Source: Citrobacter sp. Marseille-Q6884
GTDB taxonomy: Bacteria > Pseudomonadota > Gammaproteobacteria > Enterobacterales > Enterobacteriaceae
DNA: 64,000 nucleotides
NCBI RefSeq assembly: GCF_945906775.1
Contig: NZ_CAMDRE010000002.1
Coordinates: 1,612,001-1,676,000, forward strand
Direction of reading: 5' to 3'
In this document: positions 1 through 8,582 of the stretch, piece after piece
Position numbering within the stretch: the stretch's first letter is position 1
How the letters are laid out: each line of letters starts with the position of its first letter
Translations under genes and position numbers: made by a program
Notes under the pieces: model-generated
Databases searched by the model: none
The model's input: only the letters and a program-made list of their open reading frames with translations
Told to the model about the DNA's origin: nothing

Positions 1-1257
1 GTGATGAGCAAGACCGGCAAAAAAGCGGCCATTCTGCTCGACACCAAAGGTCCGGAAATCCGTACCATTAAACTGGAAGGCGGTAACGACGTTTCTCTGA
101 AAGCGGGCCAGACCTTCACTTTCACCACTGACAAATCTGTTGTCGGTAACAGCGAAATCGTTGCTGTCACTTACGAAGGCTTCACCAAAGACCTGTCCGT
201 TGGTAACACCGTTCTGGTTGACGATGGCCTGATCGGCATGGAAGTTACCGCTATCGAAGGTAACAAAGTTATCTGTAAAGTGCTGAACAACGGCGACCTG
301 GGCGAAAACAAAGGCGTTAACCTGCCGGGCGTTTCCATCGCGCTGCCTGCACTGGCTGAGAAAGACAAACAAGACCTGATCTTCGGTTGCGAACAAGGCG
401 TTGACTTCGTTGCTGCGTCCTTTATCCGTAAACGTTCTGACGTCATCGAAATCCGTGAGCACCTGAAAGCTAACGGCGGCGAAAACATTCAGATCATCTC
501 CAAAATCGAAAACCAGGAAGGCCTGAACAACTTCGACGAAATCCTCGAAGCGTCTGACGGCATCATGGTTGCTCGTGGCGACATGGGTGTTGAGATCCCG
601 GTTGAAGAAGTTATCTTCGCGCAGAAGATGATCATCGAAAAATGTATTCGTGCGCGCAAAGTGGTAATCACTGCGACCCAGATGCTGGACTCCATGATCA
701 AAAACCCGCGTCCGACCCGCGCTGAAGCTGGCGACGTGGCGAACGCCATCCTCGACGGTACCGATGCCGTTATGCTGTCTGGCGAATCCGCAAAAGGTAA
801 ATACCCGCTGGAAGCCGTTACCATCATGGCGACCATCTGCGAACGTACTGACCGCGTGATGACCAGCCGTCTGGACTTCAACAACGACAGCCGCAAACTG
901 CGTATCACCGAAGCGGTGTGCCGTGGCGCGGTTGAAACTGCTGAGAAACTGGACGCTCCGCTGATCGTGGTTGCGACCCAGGGCGGTAAATCTGCTCGTG
1001 CAGTGCGTAAATACTTCCCGGATGCGACCATTCTGGCGCTGACCACCAACGAAACCACTGCCCGTCAGCTGGTGCTGAGCAAAGGCGTTGTGGCTCAGGT
1101 TGTCAAAGAAATCAGCTCTACCGATGATTTCTACCGTCTGGGTAAAGAAGTCGCTGTAGAAAGCGGTCTGGCACAGAAAGGTGACGTTGTTGTTATGGTT
1201 TCTGGCGCACTGGTACCGAGCGGCACCACCAATACGGCCTCTGTTCACGTGCTGTAA
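1..1257 (+). CDS. pykF: Pyruvate kinase I, 5' end cut by window edge
   Basis: Glycolytic enzyme converting phosphoenolpyruvate and ADP to pyruvate and ATP in the cytoplasm. The 418 visible residues match the E. coli PykF protein from about residue 53 of 470 to its C-terminus, so the in-frame GTG at base 1 is an internal valine, not a start. Visible landmarks are LDTKGPEIRT near the start, the B domain that follows, the active-site stretch ISKIENQEG with catalytic lysine, MVARGDMGVEIP, the MLSGESAKGKYP segment and the C-terminal SGALVPSGTTNTASVHVL, which belongs to the fructose-1,6-bisphosphate binding domain. High-expression codon use (CTG, AAA, GGT) fits a glycolytic gene. Its promoter lies outside the window. 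A strong terminator follows at 1284. Very sure of identity. Confidence 0.97.
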   Translation: MMSKTGKKAAILLDTKGPEIRTIKLEGGNDVSLKAGQTFTFTTDKSVVGNSEIVAVTYEGFTKDLSVGNTVLVDDGLIGMEVTAIEGNKVICKVLNNGDLGENKGVNLPGVSIALPALAEKDKQDLIFGCEQGVDFVAASFIRKRSDVIEIREHLKANGGENIQIISKIENQEGLNNFDEILEASDGIMVARGDMGVEIPVEEVIFAQKMIIEKCIRARKVVITATQMLDSMIKNPRPTRAEAGDVANAILDGTDAVMLSGESAKGKYPLEAVTIMATICERTDRVMTSRLDFNNDSRKLRITEAVCRGAVETAEKLDAPLIVVATQGGKSARAVRKYFPDATILALTTNETTARQLVLSKGVVAQVVKEISSTDDFYRLGKEVAVESGLAQKGDVVVMVSGALVPSGTTNTASVHVL

Positions 1258-1283
1258 TAATTCCGACGTGAATTAATTTGCTT

Positions 1284-1312
1284 AAAAAAGCGCCCTTGTG
1301 GCGCTTTTTTTA
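1284..1312 (+). terminator. pykF rho-independent terminator
   Basis: An 11-bp stem, AAAAAAGCGCC (1284-1294) pairing with GGCGCTTTTTT (1300-1310), with a 5-base loop and a run of T continuing into TATTTTT. It sits 27 bases after the pykF stop codon. Confidence 0.85.
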
Positions 1313-1492
1313 TTTTTCCGATAACCACGATTAATAAAAAATCAAATCGGATTTCACTATCTAATCAAAGATTATCTAAGATGAATCCGATGGAAGCTTT
1401 CTGTTTTCACACGCTTTTTTAGCCGTTTTTGCACAATTCGATGCTTCTTTGAGCGAACGATCAAAAATAAGTGCATTCCCATCAAAAAAATA

Positions 1493-1529
1493 TTCTCAAC
1501 ATAAAAAACTTTGTGTAATACTTGTAACG
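1493..1529 (+). promoter_or_regulatory. lpp promoter
   Basis: TTCTCA (1493-1498) and TAATAC (1516-1521) are 17 bases apart, and the G at 1529 is the expected start of the transcript (GCTACATGGAG). The AT-rich upstream stretch and the 5' leader resemble the very strong E. coli lpp promoter as I remember it. The leader ends in a good ribosome site, GAGGGT, before the lpp ATG. Confidence 0.7.
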
Positions 1530-1566
1530 CTACATGGAGATTAACTCAATCTAGAGGGTATTAATA

Positions 1567-1803
1567 ATGAATCGTACTAAACTGGTACTGGGCGCGGTAA
1601 TCCTGGGTTCTACTCTGCTGGCAGGTTGCTCCAGCAACGCTAAAATCGATCAGCTGTCTTCTGACGTTCAGACTCTGAACGCTAAAGTTGACCAGCTGAG
1701 CAACGACGTGAACGCAATGCGTTCCGACGTTCAGGCTGCTAAAGATGACGCAGCTCGCGCTAACCAGCGTCTGGACAACGCAGCTACTAAATACCGCAAG
1801 TAA
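1567..1803 (+). CDS. lpp: Major outer membrane (Braun) lipoprotein
   Basis: A 78-residue lipoprotein that anchors the outer membrane to peptidoglycan; it is one of the most abundant proteins in the cell. A signal peptide of about 20 residues ends in the lipobox LLAGC, so the mature protein starts at the lipid-modified cysteine. The mature part is a heptad-repeat helix (AKIDQLSSDVQTL, then AKVDQLSNDVNAM) that trimerises as a coiled coil. The C-terminal TKYRK carries the lysine linked covalently to meso-diaminopimelate. The ATG at 1567 is preceded by GAGGGTATTAATA. The next gene, ldtE, belongs to the enzyme family that forms this Lpp-peptidoglycan link or direct crosslinks. Confidence 0.98.
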   Translation: MNRTKLVLGAVILGSTLLAGCSSNAKIDQLSSDVQTLNAKVDQLSNDVNAMRSDVQAAKDDAARANQRLDNAATKYRK

Positions 1804-1820
1804 TAGTACCTGTGTAATAA

Positions 1821-1850
1821 AAATGGCGCACATTGTGCGCCATTTTTTTT
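1821..1850 (+). terminator. lpp terminator, between convergent genes
   Basis: A 10-bp perfect stem, AAATGGCGCA (1821-1830) and TGCGCCATTT (1836-1845), with loop CATTG and a run of eight T. It lies between lpp (plus) and ldtE (minus). The A tract on its left is short, so it works best for lpp. Confidence 0.85.
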
Positions 1851-1871
1851 GCTCTGCATTTATCTTCCCTG

Positions 1872-2876
1872 TTACTGCGTAGTACGCATCTCCTCTCCCG
1901 CCCCTGGCAATCCATTCTGCGCAGACTTCACTTCTGCCCCATTTGCGGTAACCGGCGTTTGCCCGGCTGTGACCGTAACCGGATAACCTGCACGACGATA
2001 CAGCGCCCTTTCTACCAGGCTGCTATCAACGGCTTTATTGTCTTTAAACTGGCTAAAGCCTGCTGGCAGGACATACGGCATGGTCTGAACGTTTTGTTCC
2101 TCTTCGGGTGACAAGGGACGATGCACTTCCACATAACGCATACCGTTAGGTTCGACCGAGTACTTGATCGGCTCATTGATCACTCTGACCGGCGTTCCGG
2201 TTCGAACCTGGGCAAACAGCGCTTTGATATCCGGCGCATTCATGCGGATACAGCCAGAACTCACTCGCAAGCCGACGCTGTCAGGTGCGCTGGTTCCATG
2301 GATAAGGTACTCACCGTTACCATGCGCCAGACGCAGCGCATAGCGTCCTAACGGGTTATTCGGCCCTGCAGGTACCACAGGGGGTAATGTAATGCCGCGC
2401 TCCTGAGAGCGCTTACGGATGCCTGCTGTGGGTGTCCACGTTGGATTAGGTATCTTTTGCCCAACGCGGGTATCCATTACCGGCGTTTCCAGCCCTTGTA
2501 AGCCAATGCCAATTGGGAATACCTGAACAATGTTTTCGCCCGGTGGGAAATAATACAAACGTAGCTCGGCAAGATTGACAATAATGCCTTCACGCGGTGC
2601 ATCCGGTAGCAGTAATTGCGAGGGAATGGTTATCAACGTGCCGGGTTTGGGTACAGGCGCAATGGTGTTGTTGGCTTCGAGGATCAGCATCGCGGCAGTA
2701 TCAAACCGCCTGGCGATTGCCTGTAAGTTTTTATCGCCTTCCTGGACGGTATAGGTTTGATTCTGCCCGACAAGGCGACTGTTCGCCTGGGGCAAAGGAT
2801 AATCGACCGCCCAGGCGGCCTGTAAAGCGCTGTAAGCGCCGATTAGCATTAGAGTAATAGTAGACGCGCGTTTCAT
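1872..2876 (-). CDS. ldtE: L,D-transpeptidase LdtE (YnhG family)
   Basis: Periplasmic enzyme that forms 3-3 (DAP-DAP) peptidoglycan crosslinks; close relatives instead attach Lpp. The 334-residue protein has a signal peptide ending near ALQAAWA, then a LysM-type domain (QTYTVQEGDKNLQAIARRF) that binds glycan. The catalytic YkuD domain carries the motif HGTSAPDSVGLRVSSGCIRM, in which His and the Cys of SSGCIRM are catalytic. The C-terminus is less conserved. I chose the ATG at 2876 (MKRAST) because GGGGGTGA stands seven bases upstream; an in-frame GTG two codons earlier is possible. Length equals the E. coli protein. It converges with lpp. Confidence 0.93.
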   Translation of the reverse strand: MKRASTITLMLIGAYSALQAAWAVDYPLPQANSRLVGQNQTYTVQEGDKNLQAIARRFDTAAMLILEANNTIAPVPKPGTLITIPSQLLLPDAPREGIIVNLAELRLYYFPPGENIVQVFPIGIGLQGLETPVMDTRVGQKIPNPTWTPTAGIRKRSQERGITLPPVVPAGPNNPLGRYALRLAHGNGEYLIHGTSAPDSVGLRVSSGCIRMNAPDIKALFAQVRTGTPVRVINEPIKYSVEPNGMRYVEVHRPLSPEEEQNVQTMPYVLPAGFSQFKDNKAVDSSLVERALYRRAGYPVTVTAGQTPVTANGAEVKSAQNGLPGAGEEMRTTQ

Positions 2877-2901
2877 ACTCACTCACCCCCCTGGCGTTGT
2901 T

Positions 2902-2934
2902 ACCGGATGGCGGCTGGCGCCTGATCCGGTTTAC
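2902..2934. repeat. REP-like palindromic element
   Basis: ACCGGATGGCGGC is followed after a few bases by GCGCCTGATCCGGTTTAC, the imperfect palindrome and trailing TTAC/CTAC expected of enterobacterial REP elements. It lies in the 123-base gap between sufE and ldtE, both on the minus strand, where it may protect the sufE 3' end. Confidence 0.6.
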
Positions 2935-2999
2935 GAGTCATTGCGTTACCTGCACAACATCTGTCAGGACAGCCTGAAAGATGACGTGCTTTTTCTAGT

Positions 3000-3416
3000 T
3001 TAGCTAACAGTTGCCGCTTTCGTGCGGATAGCGCGAATCATCGCTTCCAGTCCCTGTGAGCGAGAAGGCGTGAGATGCTGTGTCAGCGCCATTTTCTCAA
3101 ACCACGGACGCACATCAAAATTCACGATATCCTGGGCCGTCATTCGGTCGTACAAAATGAATACCACGGCGATAAGCCCTTTCACAATTGCTGCGTCACT
3201 GTCGCCCTGTAATTCAATAATGCCTTCGGCATTTTGACGCATTACAATCCAAACCTGACTCTGACATCCCTGAATACTATTTTCCGGGCGGCGATCGTCG
3301 GTGTTTAATTCCGGCAGACGCTGCCCCAATTCAATGATGTACAGATACTTCTCTTCCCAATTAGCGCAACGCAGAAAATTACGCAACAATTTTTCTTTAT
3401 CCGGTAATCCAGCCAT
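3000..3416 (-). CDS. sufE: Cysteine desulfuration protein SufE
   Basis: Sulfur-acceptor partner of SufS: it takes the persulfide from SufS and passes it to the SufBC2D scaffold in the cytoplasm. The protein has 138 residues, the usual length. The acceptor cysteine is in the motif IQGCQSQVW near residue 51. It is the last gene of the suf operon, 12 bases after the sufS stop, with TAACAGGGAGG giving a good ribosome site. No strong terminator is seen; a REP-like element lies downstream. Confidence 0.96.
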   Translation of the reverse strand: MAGLPDKEKLLRNFLRCANWEEKYLYIIELGQRLPELNTDDRRPENSIQGCQSQVWIVMRQNAEGIIELQGDSDAAIVKGLIAVVFILYDRMTAQDIVNFDVRPWFEKMALTQHLTPSRSQGLEAMIRAIRTKAATVS

Positions 3417-3428
3417 AACGCCTCCCTG

Positions 3429-4649
3429 TTATCCCAATAAGTGATGAATGCGTTTGAGCCCCGTCACCAGACGATCCACTTCTTCATGGGTGTTGTACAT
3501 GGCAATGGATGCCCGACACATGGCAGGAACGTTGTAATACGCCATCAGCGGCATCGCACAGTGATGCCCCGTACGCACGGCTATCCCGTAGTTATCGAGA
3601 AAGCTGCCCACGTCATACGCATGATGCTTACCCAGGTTAAACGCAATCACGCCCAGCCGATTTTCCGGGCCGTAAAGTGTCAGGTCCGGGACGCTCGCCA
3701 GTTGTTCCAGCGCATAGCGCATCATGAATTGTTCATATTCGCTGATTTCAGCCAGCCCCAGTGCCGAAACATATTCAATAGCCGCGCCGAGCCCGATAAT
3801 GCCGCCGGTGTTGGGCGTACCCGCTTCAAAGCGCCAGGGCGCTTTAGCCCATGTCGTGCCCTGAGTCAGGCTGACTGTCGCAATCATTGAACCGCCCCCT
3901 TCCCAGGGCGGCATCTCCTGCAGCAACGCTTCTCGGGCATACAGCACGCCGATGCCCGTTGGGCCATAGAGTTTATGCCCGGAGAAAACATAAAAGTCGC
4001 AATCCAGCGCCTGCACGTCCACGGTATGGTGCATAACCGCCTGCGCGCCATCCACCAGCACTTTTGCGCCATACTGATGCGCCAGCGCAATCATCTCCGG
4101 CAACGGGTTTTCTGTCCCTAACACGTTCGATACATGGGTAATGGCCAGCAGTTGGGTGCGTTCATCAAACAAGGCCGGGAGCGCATCCAGTTGCAATGTA
4201 CCATCAGCATTCAGCGGAATAATACGCAGCTCAGCACCCACGCGCGCACACAGCATCTGCCAGGGGACGATATTGGCATGGTGCTCCATTTCGCTAATGA
4301 TGATGTTGTCACCCGCCCGCACATTGCTGCTGCCCCAACTGTTCGCGACCAGATTAATGCCTTCCGTCGTACCGCGCACAAACACCAGCTCTTCGGCTGA
4401 ACGGGCATTAATAAACAGGGATGCCAGCTTGCGGACATTCTCCATTTTCTCCGTGGCCTGGGCGCTAAGAGTATGGATACCGCGGTGTACCGCCGCATAG
4501 CCATGCCGATAAAACTCGGCTTCAGCGTCAATCACCTGATTCGGTTTTTGCGCGCTGGCGGCGCTGTCCAGATAAGCCAGCGGCAACCCGTTCACTTCAC
4601 GCGTCAGGACCGGAAAATCAGCCCGTACTTTTTCAATGGGAAATGTCAT
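3429..4649 (-). CDS. sufS: Cysteine desulfurase SufS
   Basis: Pyridoxal-phosphate enzyme that removes sulfur from L-cysteine as an enzyme-bound persulfide, and also acts on selenocysteine. It has 406 residues, as in E. coli. The PLP lysine is in VFSGHKLYGPTGIG (near residue 226), and the catalytic cysteine is in RTGHHCAMPLM (near 364). The N-terminus FPIEKVRADFPVL is typical of class II (SufS/CsdA) enzymes. Its ATG overlaps the sufD stop as ATGA, which implies translational coupling. Confidence 0.96.
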   Translation of the reverse strand: MTFPIEKVRADFPVLTREVNGLPLAYLDSAASAQKPNQVIDAEAEFYRHGYAAVHRGIHTLSAQATEKMENVRKLASLFINARSAEELVFVRGTTEGINLVANSWGSSNVRAGDNIIISEMEHHANIVPWQMLCARVGAELRIIPLNADGTLQLDALPALFDERTQLLAITHVSNVLGTENPLPEMIALAHQYGAKVLVDGAQAVMHHTVDVQALDCDFYVFSGHKLYGPTGIGVLYAREALLQEMPPWEGGGSMIATVSLTQGTTWAKAPWRFEAGTPNTGGIIGLGAAIEYVSALGLAEISEYEQFMMRYALEQLASVPDLTLYGPENRLGVIAFNLGKHHAYDVGSFLDNYGIAVRTGHHCAMPLMAYYNVPAMCRASIAMYNTHEEVDRLVTGLKRIHHLLG

Positions 4650-5917
4650 GCTACGCCTCCCGGCAGGCGTTGAGCGATCCGCGCCAGCACCTGTTGTTTC
4701 AGCGTTTCATCGCTCAGGGCTTCCGTCAGCTCAGCGGCAAACGCGTAGAGAATCATCTGTTGAGCATCCTGCTGGCCGATCCCTCGGGAGCGAAGATAGA
4801 ACATCTGCTCGTCGTCGATCCGACCGACTGTCGCCCCGTGGCTGCATTTCACATCGTCGGCGTAGATTTCCAGCTGCGGCTTGGTATCCACTTCCGCCAG
4901 TTTTCCGAGCAGCAAATTATTGTTGGTCATCTGGCCGTCGGTTTTAATGGCATGCTGCGCCACGTTGATCAGACCATTGAACACCGCCCGACCTTTATCG
5001 CTCACAATCGTTTTATGCAGCTGTCGGCTGTTGCAATAGCCTTTGTTGTGCTCCAGCCAGGTGCGGGTATCACACACTTCGTTTTTCACCGGCATCGCCA
5101 GGCTGTTAATACGCAGCGTGGTATTTTCGCCATTAAGTTGAGTGCTGGTGTTATGGCGCAGCACGGCATCCCCCAACAAAAAACTGTAGCTGATAGCCGT
5201 GGCATCGGCGCCAAGCTGAATGTCGTTATGCGCGAAGTGATGGCTGACCGGATTCTCAAACGCCAGTTTGATATGGTGCAACTGGGCATTTGCCGCCACG
5301 TTCATCGTTAAGCGCGCCCCCGTAAAATGCCGGGCCTCGTTGAGACTGACATAGTGTTCGATGACGGTGGCGTCCGCGCCTTCCGCCAGTTCAAGATGGT
5401 GACGATAATGCGCAGTATTGACCTCATCGCCCGCCAGCCCCTGGGTAATGTGCATCAATAGCAACGGTTTTGCCGGGCGGGTGTTACGTCTGACGGAGAT
5501 ATGCGTGACGCTGGGGGACAGGCTTTCCGTCAGGTGCAGAAACACTTCCGGCTGTATCGCCGCAGGTAGCGCCTGACGCGCATCGTCAACCGTGATTTCG
5601 AAGCCGCTGCCGTCCGTGCTGTCACACAGCGACGGGCAGAACTGTCCATCGACAAACACCAGACGCACAGCGTCAATGCCTGGCGCCAGCGCGTCACATT
5701 GTGCCGGGGTGATGTCCGCGTAACGACTGACAAACTGGCTGTTGGTTAACCCTTCCAGCGGCGTATATTTCCAGTCCTCATGCTTGCGCGTTGGCAGCCC
5801 CAGACGCAGCATTTGCTGCAGATGCTGTTGCGCATGATGCGAACGGGTTTCACCCTGTGCTTCAAACAGATGGTGCCACTGTTGTAGCACGTTACTGCTG
5901 TTCACTAAGCCAGCCAT
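4646..5917 (-). CDS. sufD: Fe-S scaffold subunit SufD
   Basis: SufD is a paralogue of SufB. It forms the SufBC2D complex on which Fe-S clusters are built under oxidative stress or iron limitation, and is needed for iron acquisition. The 423-residue protein starts MAGLVNSSNVLQQWHHLF, equal in length to the E. coli protein; an upstream in-frame start would add 13 residues but lacks support. The C-terminal beta-helix contains DVKCSHGATVGRIDDEQMFYL, whose cysteine and histidine region supports cluster assembly. The first 26 bases of the gene overlap the end of sufC, which suggests coupled translation of the two subunits. Confidence 0.95.
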   Translation of the reverse strand: MAGLVNSSNVLQQWHHLFEAQGETRSHHAQQHLQQMLRLGLPTRKHEDWKYTPLEGLTNSQFVSRYADITPAQCDALAPGIDAVRLVFVDGQFCPSLCDSTDGSGFEITVDDARQALPAAIQPEVFLHLTESLSPSVTHISVRRNTRPAKPLLLMHITQGLAGDEVNTAHYRHHLELAEGADATVIEHYVSLNEARHFTGARLTMNVAANAQLHHIKLAFENPVSHHFAHNDIQLGADATAISYSFLLGDAVLRHNTSTQLNGENTTLRINSLAMPVKNEVCDTRTWLEHNKGYCNSRQLHKTIVSDKGRAVFNGLINVAQHAIKTDGQMTNNNLLLGKLAEVDTKPQLEIYADDVKCSHGATVGRIDDEQMFYLRSRGIGQQDAQQMILYAFAAELTEALSDETLKQQVLARIAQRLPGGVA

Positions 5918-6638
5918 ATCCTTGCTCCTCCAGCTGTTTGACCAGCGTGAAATCACCAGACTTCACGATTCGCCCCTGATAAAGAACATGAACATAATCA
6001 GGTTTGATATAGTCCAGAATACGCTGATAGTGGGTGACAATAATGAACGAACGCTTTCCGTCGCGCAGCGAGTTGACGCCATCTGCAACGATTTTCAGCG
6101 CGTCGATGTCCAGCCCGGAGTCTGACTCATCGAGAATGCACAATTCCGGCTCCAGCACCGCCATTTGCAGAATGTCATTGCGCTTTTTCTCTCCGCCCGA
6201 AAATCCTACGTTCACCGAGCGGGTGAGCAAATCTTCCGGCATCTTCAGGAGCGCAATTTTTTCTTCCATCAGATCCTGAAAGTCGAATCGATCCAGAGAC
6301 GCTTCGCCACGGTAACCGCGTACCGCATTGAGCGCCGTTTGCAGGAAAAACTGATTGCTGACGCCGGGGATTTCCACCGGATACTGAAACGCCATAAAAA
6401 TGCCTTCGCCCGCCCGGTCTTCCGGCGACAGTTCCAGCAAGTCTTTGCCCTTGAACTCAACCGTGCCACCGGTCACGTCATAATCTTCGCGTCCGGCGAG
6501 CGTTGCAGAGAGCGTACTTTTCCCCGAGCCGTTCGGTCCCATAATGGCGTGAACTTCACCGGGACGGATCTCAAGGCTCAGCCCACGCAGGATCGCCTTA
6601 TCTTCCACACTGACCTGTAAATCTTTAATGCTTAACAT
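5892..6638 (-). CDS. sufC: Fe-S assembly ATPase SufC
   Basis: Cytoplasmic ABC-type ATPase that drives conformational change in the SufBC2D scaffold. The 248-residue protein carries Walker A GPNGSGKST near residue 35, the ABC signature FSGGEKKRND and Walker B LCILDESDSGLD, where the usual DEP is DES as in other SufC proteins. The switch histidine is in IVTHYQRILDYI. There are no membrane segments, so it is not a transporter subunit. It lies 16 bases after sufB and overlaps sufD by 26. Confidence 0.97.
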   Translation of the reverse strand: MLSIKDLQVSVEDKAILRGLSLEIRPGEVHAIMGPNGSGKSTLSATLAGREDYDVTGGTVEFKGKDLLELSPEDRAGEGIFMAFQYPVEIPGVSNQFFLQTALNAVRGYRGEASLDRFDFQDLMEEKIALLKMPEDLLTRSVNVGFSGGEKKRNDILQMAVLEPELCILDESDSGLDIDALKIVADGVNSLRDGKRSFIIVTHYQRILDYIKPDYVHVLYQGRIVKSGDFTLVKQLEEQGYGWLSEQQ

Positions 6639-6654
6639 GTGCTTTCCTTAAATT

Positions 6655-8142
6655 TTAACCGACGCTGTGCTCAAGACTTATGGCGAGAAGTTTTTGCGCT
6701 TCCACGGCAAATTCCAGCGGCAGTTCAGAGAACACGTCTTTACAAAAACCGTTCACAATCATTGAGATAGCATCTTCTTCGCTGATACCGCGCTGCAGGC
6801 AGTAAAACAGCTGATCTTCACCAATGCGCGAGGTTGTGGCTTCATGTTCGAGCTGGGCGCTGTTATTACGACACTCGACATACGGGAAGGTGTGCGCCCC
6901 GCAGTCCGCACCGATCAGCATCGAGTCACATTGGGTATAGTTACGGGCGTTGGTGGCGGTTGGCATGATCTTCACCAGTCCGCGATAACTGTTCTGGCTG
7001 TGCCCGGCGGAGATCCCTTTCGAGATAATGGTTGATTTGGTGTTCTTGCCGATATGGATCATTTTGGTGCCCGTATCAGCCTGTTGATGACCACTGGTCA
7101 GTGCGACGGAGTAGAACTCGCCAATAGAATTGTCGCCACGCAAAATGCAGCTCGGGTATTTCCAGGTGATGGCCGAGCCGGTTTCCGACTGCGTCCAGGA
7201 CATCTTGCTGTTCTCACCTTCACACAAGGCGCGTTTGGTGACGAAGTTCAGAATACCACCGGTGTTGCCATCCCCCGGGAACCAGTTTTGCACCGTCGAG
7301 TATTTCACTTCGGCATCTTTGTGGATGATCACCTCTACCACTGCCGCATGCAGCTGATAGCTGTCACGTACGGGAGCGGAACAGCCTTCGATATAGCTGA
7401 CGTAGCTGCCCTCATCCGCCACCAGAATAGTGCGTTCGAACTGCCCGGTCTTCTCGGCATTGATTCGAAAATAGGTGGAAAGCTCCATCGGGCAGCGCAC
7501 GCCTTTCGGTACATAAATAAACGTACCGTCTGACGCCACGGCCGCATTCAGCGCGGCAAAGAAATTGTCGTTACCCGGAACCACCGTGCCAAGATATTGC
7601 TTCACCAGCTCAGGATGATCGTGAATGGCCTCACCGAACGAGCAAAAAATAATGCCCTGTTCTGCCAGCTTATCGCGATAGGTGGTGGCGACGGATACCG
7701 AGTCAAATATGGCGTCTACCGCCACCTCTTTACCCTCGCGCACCGGTACGCCGAGTTGTTCGAACGCGTCTTCAACCTCTTTACTTAAAAACGCGTTAGC
7801 GCCCGTTTGCTGCACCGCCCCCGGCTCAGAGGCACAGGTTTCGTCACAGTTGCCACAGGAAGGCGCAGAGTAATAGCTGTAATCCTGATAATTCAGTTTA
7901 TCGTAATGCGCTTTTAACCAGTGCGGCTCTTCCATCGTCAGCCACGACCTGAACGCGTTCAGACGAAATTCCAGCATCCAATCCGGTTCATTGCGTTTCG
8001 CCGAAATCGCACGGACGACATCTTCATTGATCCCTTTCGCCAGTTCGTCGGTTTTCAGTTGGGTGAAGAACCCCTCTTTGTAATTCAGGTGTCCGCCCGC
8101 CCAGGTGTTGACATCGTCAGTTGCTTCAGTATTACGAGACAT
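6655..8142 (-). CDS. sufB: Fe-S scaffold subunit SufB
   Basis: Main scaffold protein of the SUF system; it accepts sulfur from SufE and builds a cluster with SufC and SufD. It has 495 residues from the ATG of MSRNTEATDDVN, equal to the E. coli protein. Conserved features are SYYSAPSCGNCDETCASEPG near residue 80, YIEGCSAP (the sulfur-receiving cysteine of the core, near 254), and VECRNNSAQLEHEATTSRI near the C-terminus, with cysteine 405 and the following residues. It follows sufA by eight bases. Confidence 0.97.
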   Translation of the reverse strand: MSRNTEATDDVNTWAGGHLNYKEGFFTQLKTDELAKGINEDVVRAISAKRNEPDWMLEFRLNAFRSWLTMEEPHWLKAHYDKLNYQDYSYYSAPSCGNCDETCASEPGAVQQTGANAFLSKEVEDAFEQLGVPVREGKEVAVDAIFDSVSVATTYRDKLAEQGIIFCSFGEAIHDHPELVKQYLGTVVPGNDNFFAALNAAVASDGTFIYVPKGVRCPMELSTYFRINAEKTGQFERTILVADEGSYVSYIEGCSAPVRDSYQLHAAVVEVIIHKDAEVKYSTVQNWFPGDGNTGGILNFVTKRALCEGENSKMSWTQSETGSAITWKYPSCILRGDNSIGEFYSVALTSGHQQADTGTKMIHIGKNTKSTIISKGISAGHSQNSYRGLVKIMPTATNARNYTQCDSMLIGADCGAHTFPYVECRNNSAQLEHEATTSRIGEDQLFYCLQRGISEEDAISMIVNGFCKDVFSELPLEFAVEAQKLLAISLEHSVG

Positions 8143-8150
8143 AGTACCGC

Positions 8151-8519
8151 CTATACCCCAAAACTTTCGCCACAGCCGCATTCGTTCTGGGCTTTAGGGT
8201 TATGAAATTTAAAAAGCTGATTTAATCCTTCGCGCACGAAATCGACTTCTGTCCCGTCGATAAACGGCATCGCCTGTAATGGCACATAGAGTCGGGCGCC
8301 ATCCGTTTCAAACAGTAGGTCGTCTTTTTCCGGTTGGCTGACGGTATCCAGCACATAGCCGAATCCCGCACATCCCGTTTGTTTCACGCCTAGCCGCACG
8401 CCTAACATCGTGGGCTGCTTCGCCACCAGCTCGCGGATATGCGCGGCTGCCGCGGGGGTTAACGTCAGCCCACGCCATGTAAAATCGTCCGGATTAAATG
8501 TTCCTGAATGCAATTCCAT
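8151..8519 (-). CDS. sufA: A-type Fe-S carrier SufA
   Basis: Carries assembled clusters to target apoproteins. The 122-residue protein has the three A-type cysteines: GVKQTGCAGFGY near residue 50, and the pair in NECGCGESFGV at the C-terminus. I chose the ATG at 8519 (MELHSGTFNP), preceded on the minus strand by GAGGTGACCCT, over one six codons upstream; this gives the E. coli length. It is the first gene of the operon, and the Fur palindrome at 8564-8582 is 45 bases upstream. Confidence 0.95.
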   Translation of the reverse strand: MELHSGTFNPDDFTWRGLTLTPAAAAHIRELVAKQPTMLGVRLGVKQTGCAGFGYVLDTVSQPEKDDLLFETDGARLYVPLQAMPFIDGTEVDFVREGLNQLFKFHNPKAQNECGCGESFGV

Positions 8520-8563
8520 AGGGTCACCTCGCGTCATTAGCCTTCAAGCTATAACACCATGTT

Positions 8564-8582
8564 AGTGATAATGATTATCACT
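8564..8582 (-). promoter_or_regulatory. Fur box of the suf operon
   Basis: AGTGATAATGATTATCACT is a perfect 19-base palindrome around a central G and matches the Fur consensus GATAATGATWATCATTATC at its core. It overlaps the expected promoter region; a possible -10, TTATAG on the minus strand, lies at 8549-8554. In E. coli, suf is repressed by Fur and activated by OxyR with IHF and by apo-IscR. I could not place those latter sites with confidence. Confidence 0.85.

Noticed and set aside
489..1058. Long minus-strand open frame inside pykF (189 codons)
   Set aside because: It mirrors a conserved highly expressed gene, with no ribosome site and a composition produced by the opposite strand's codon bias.
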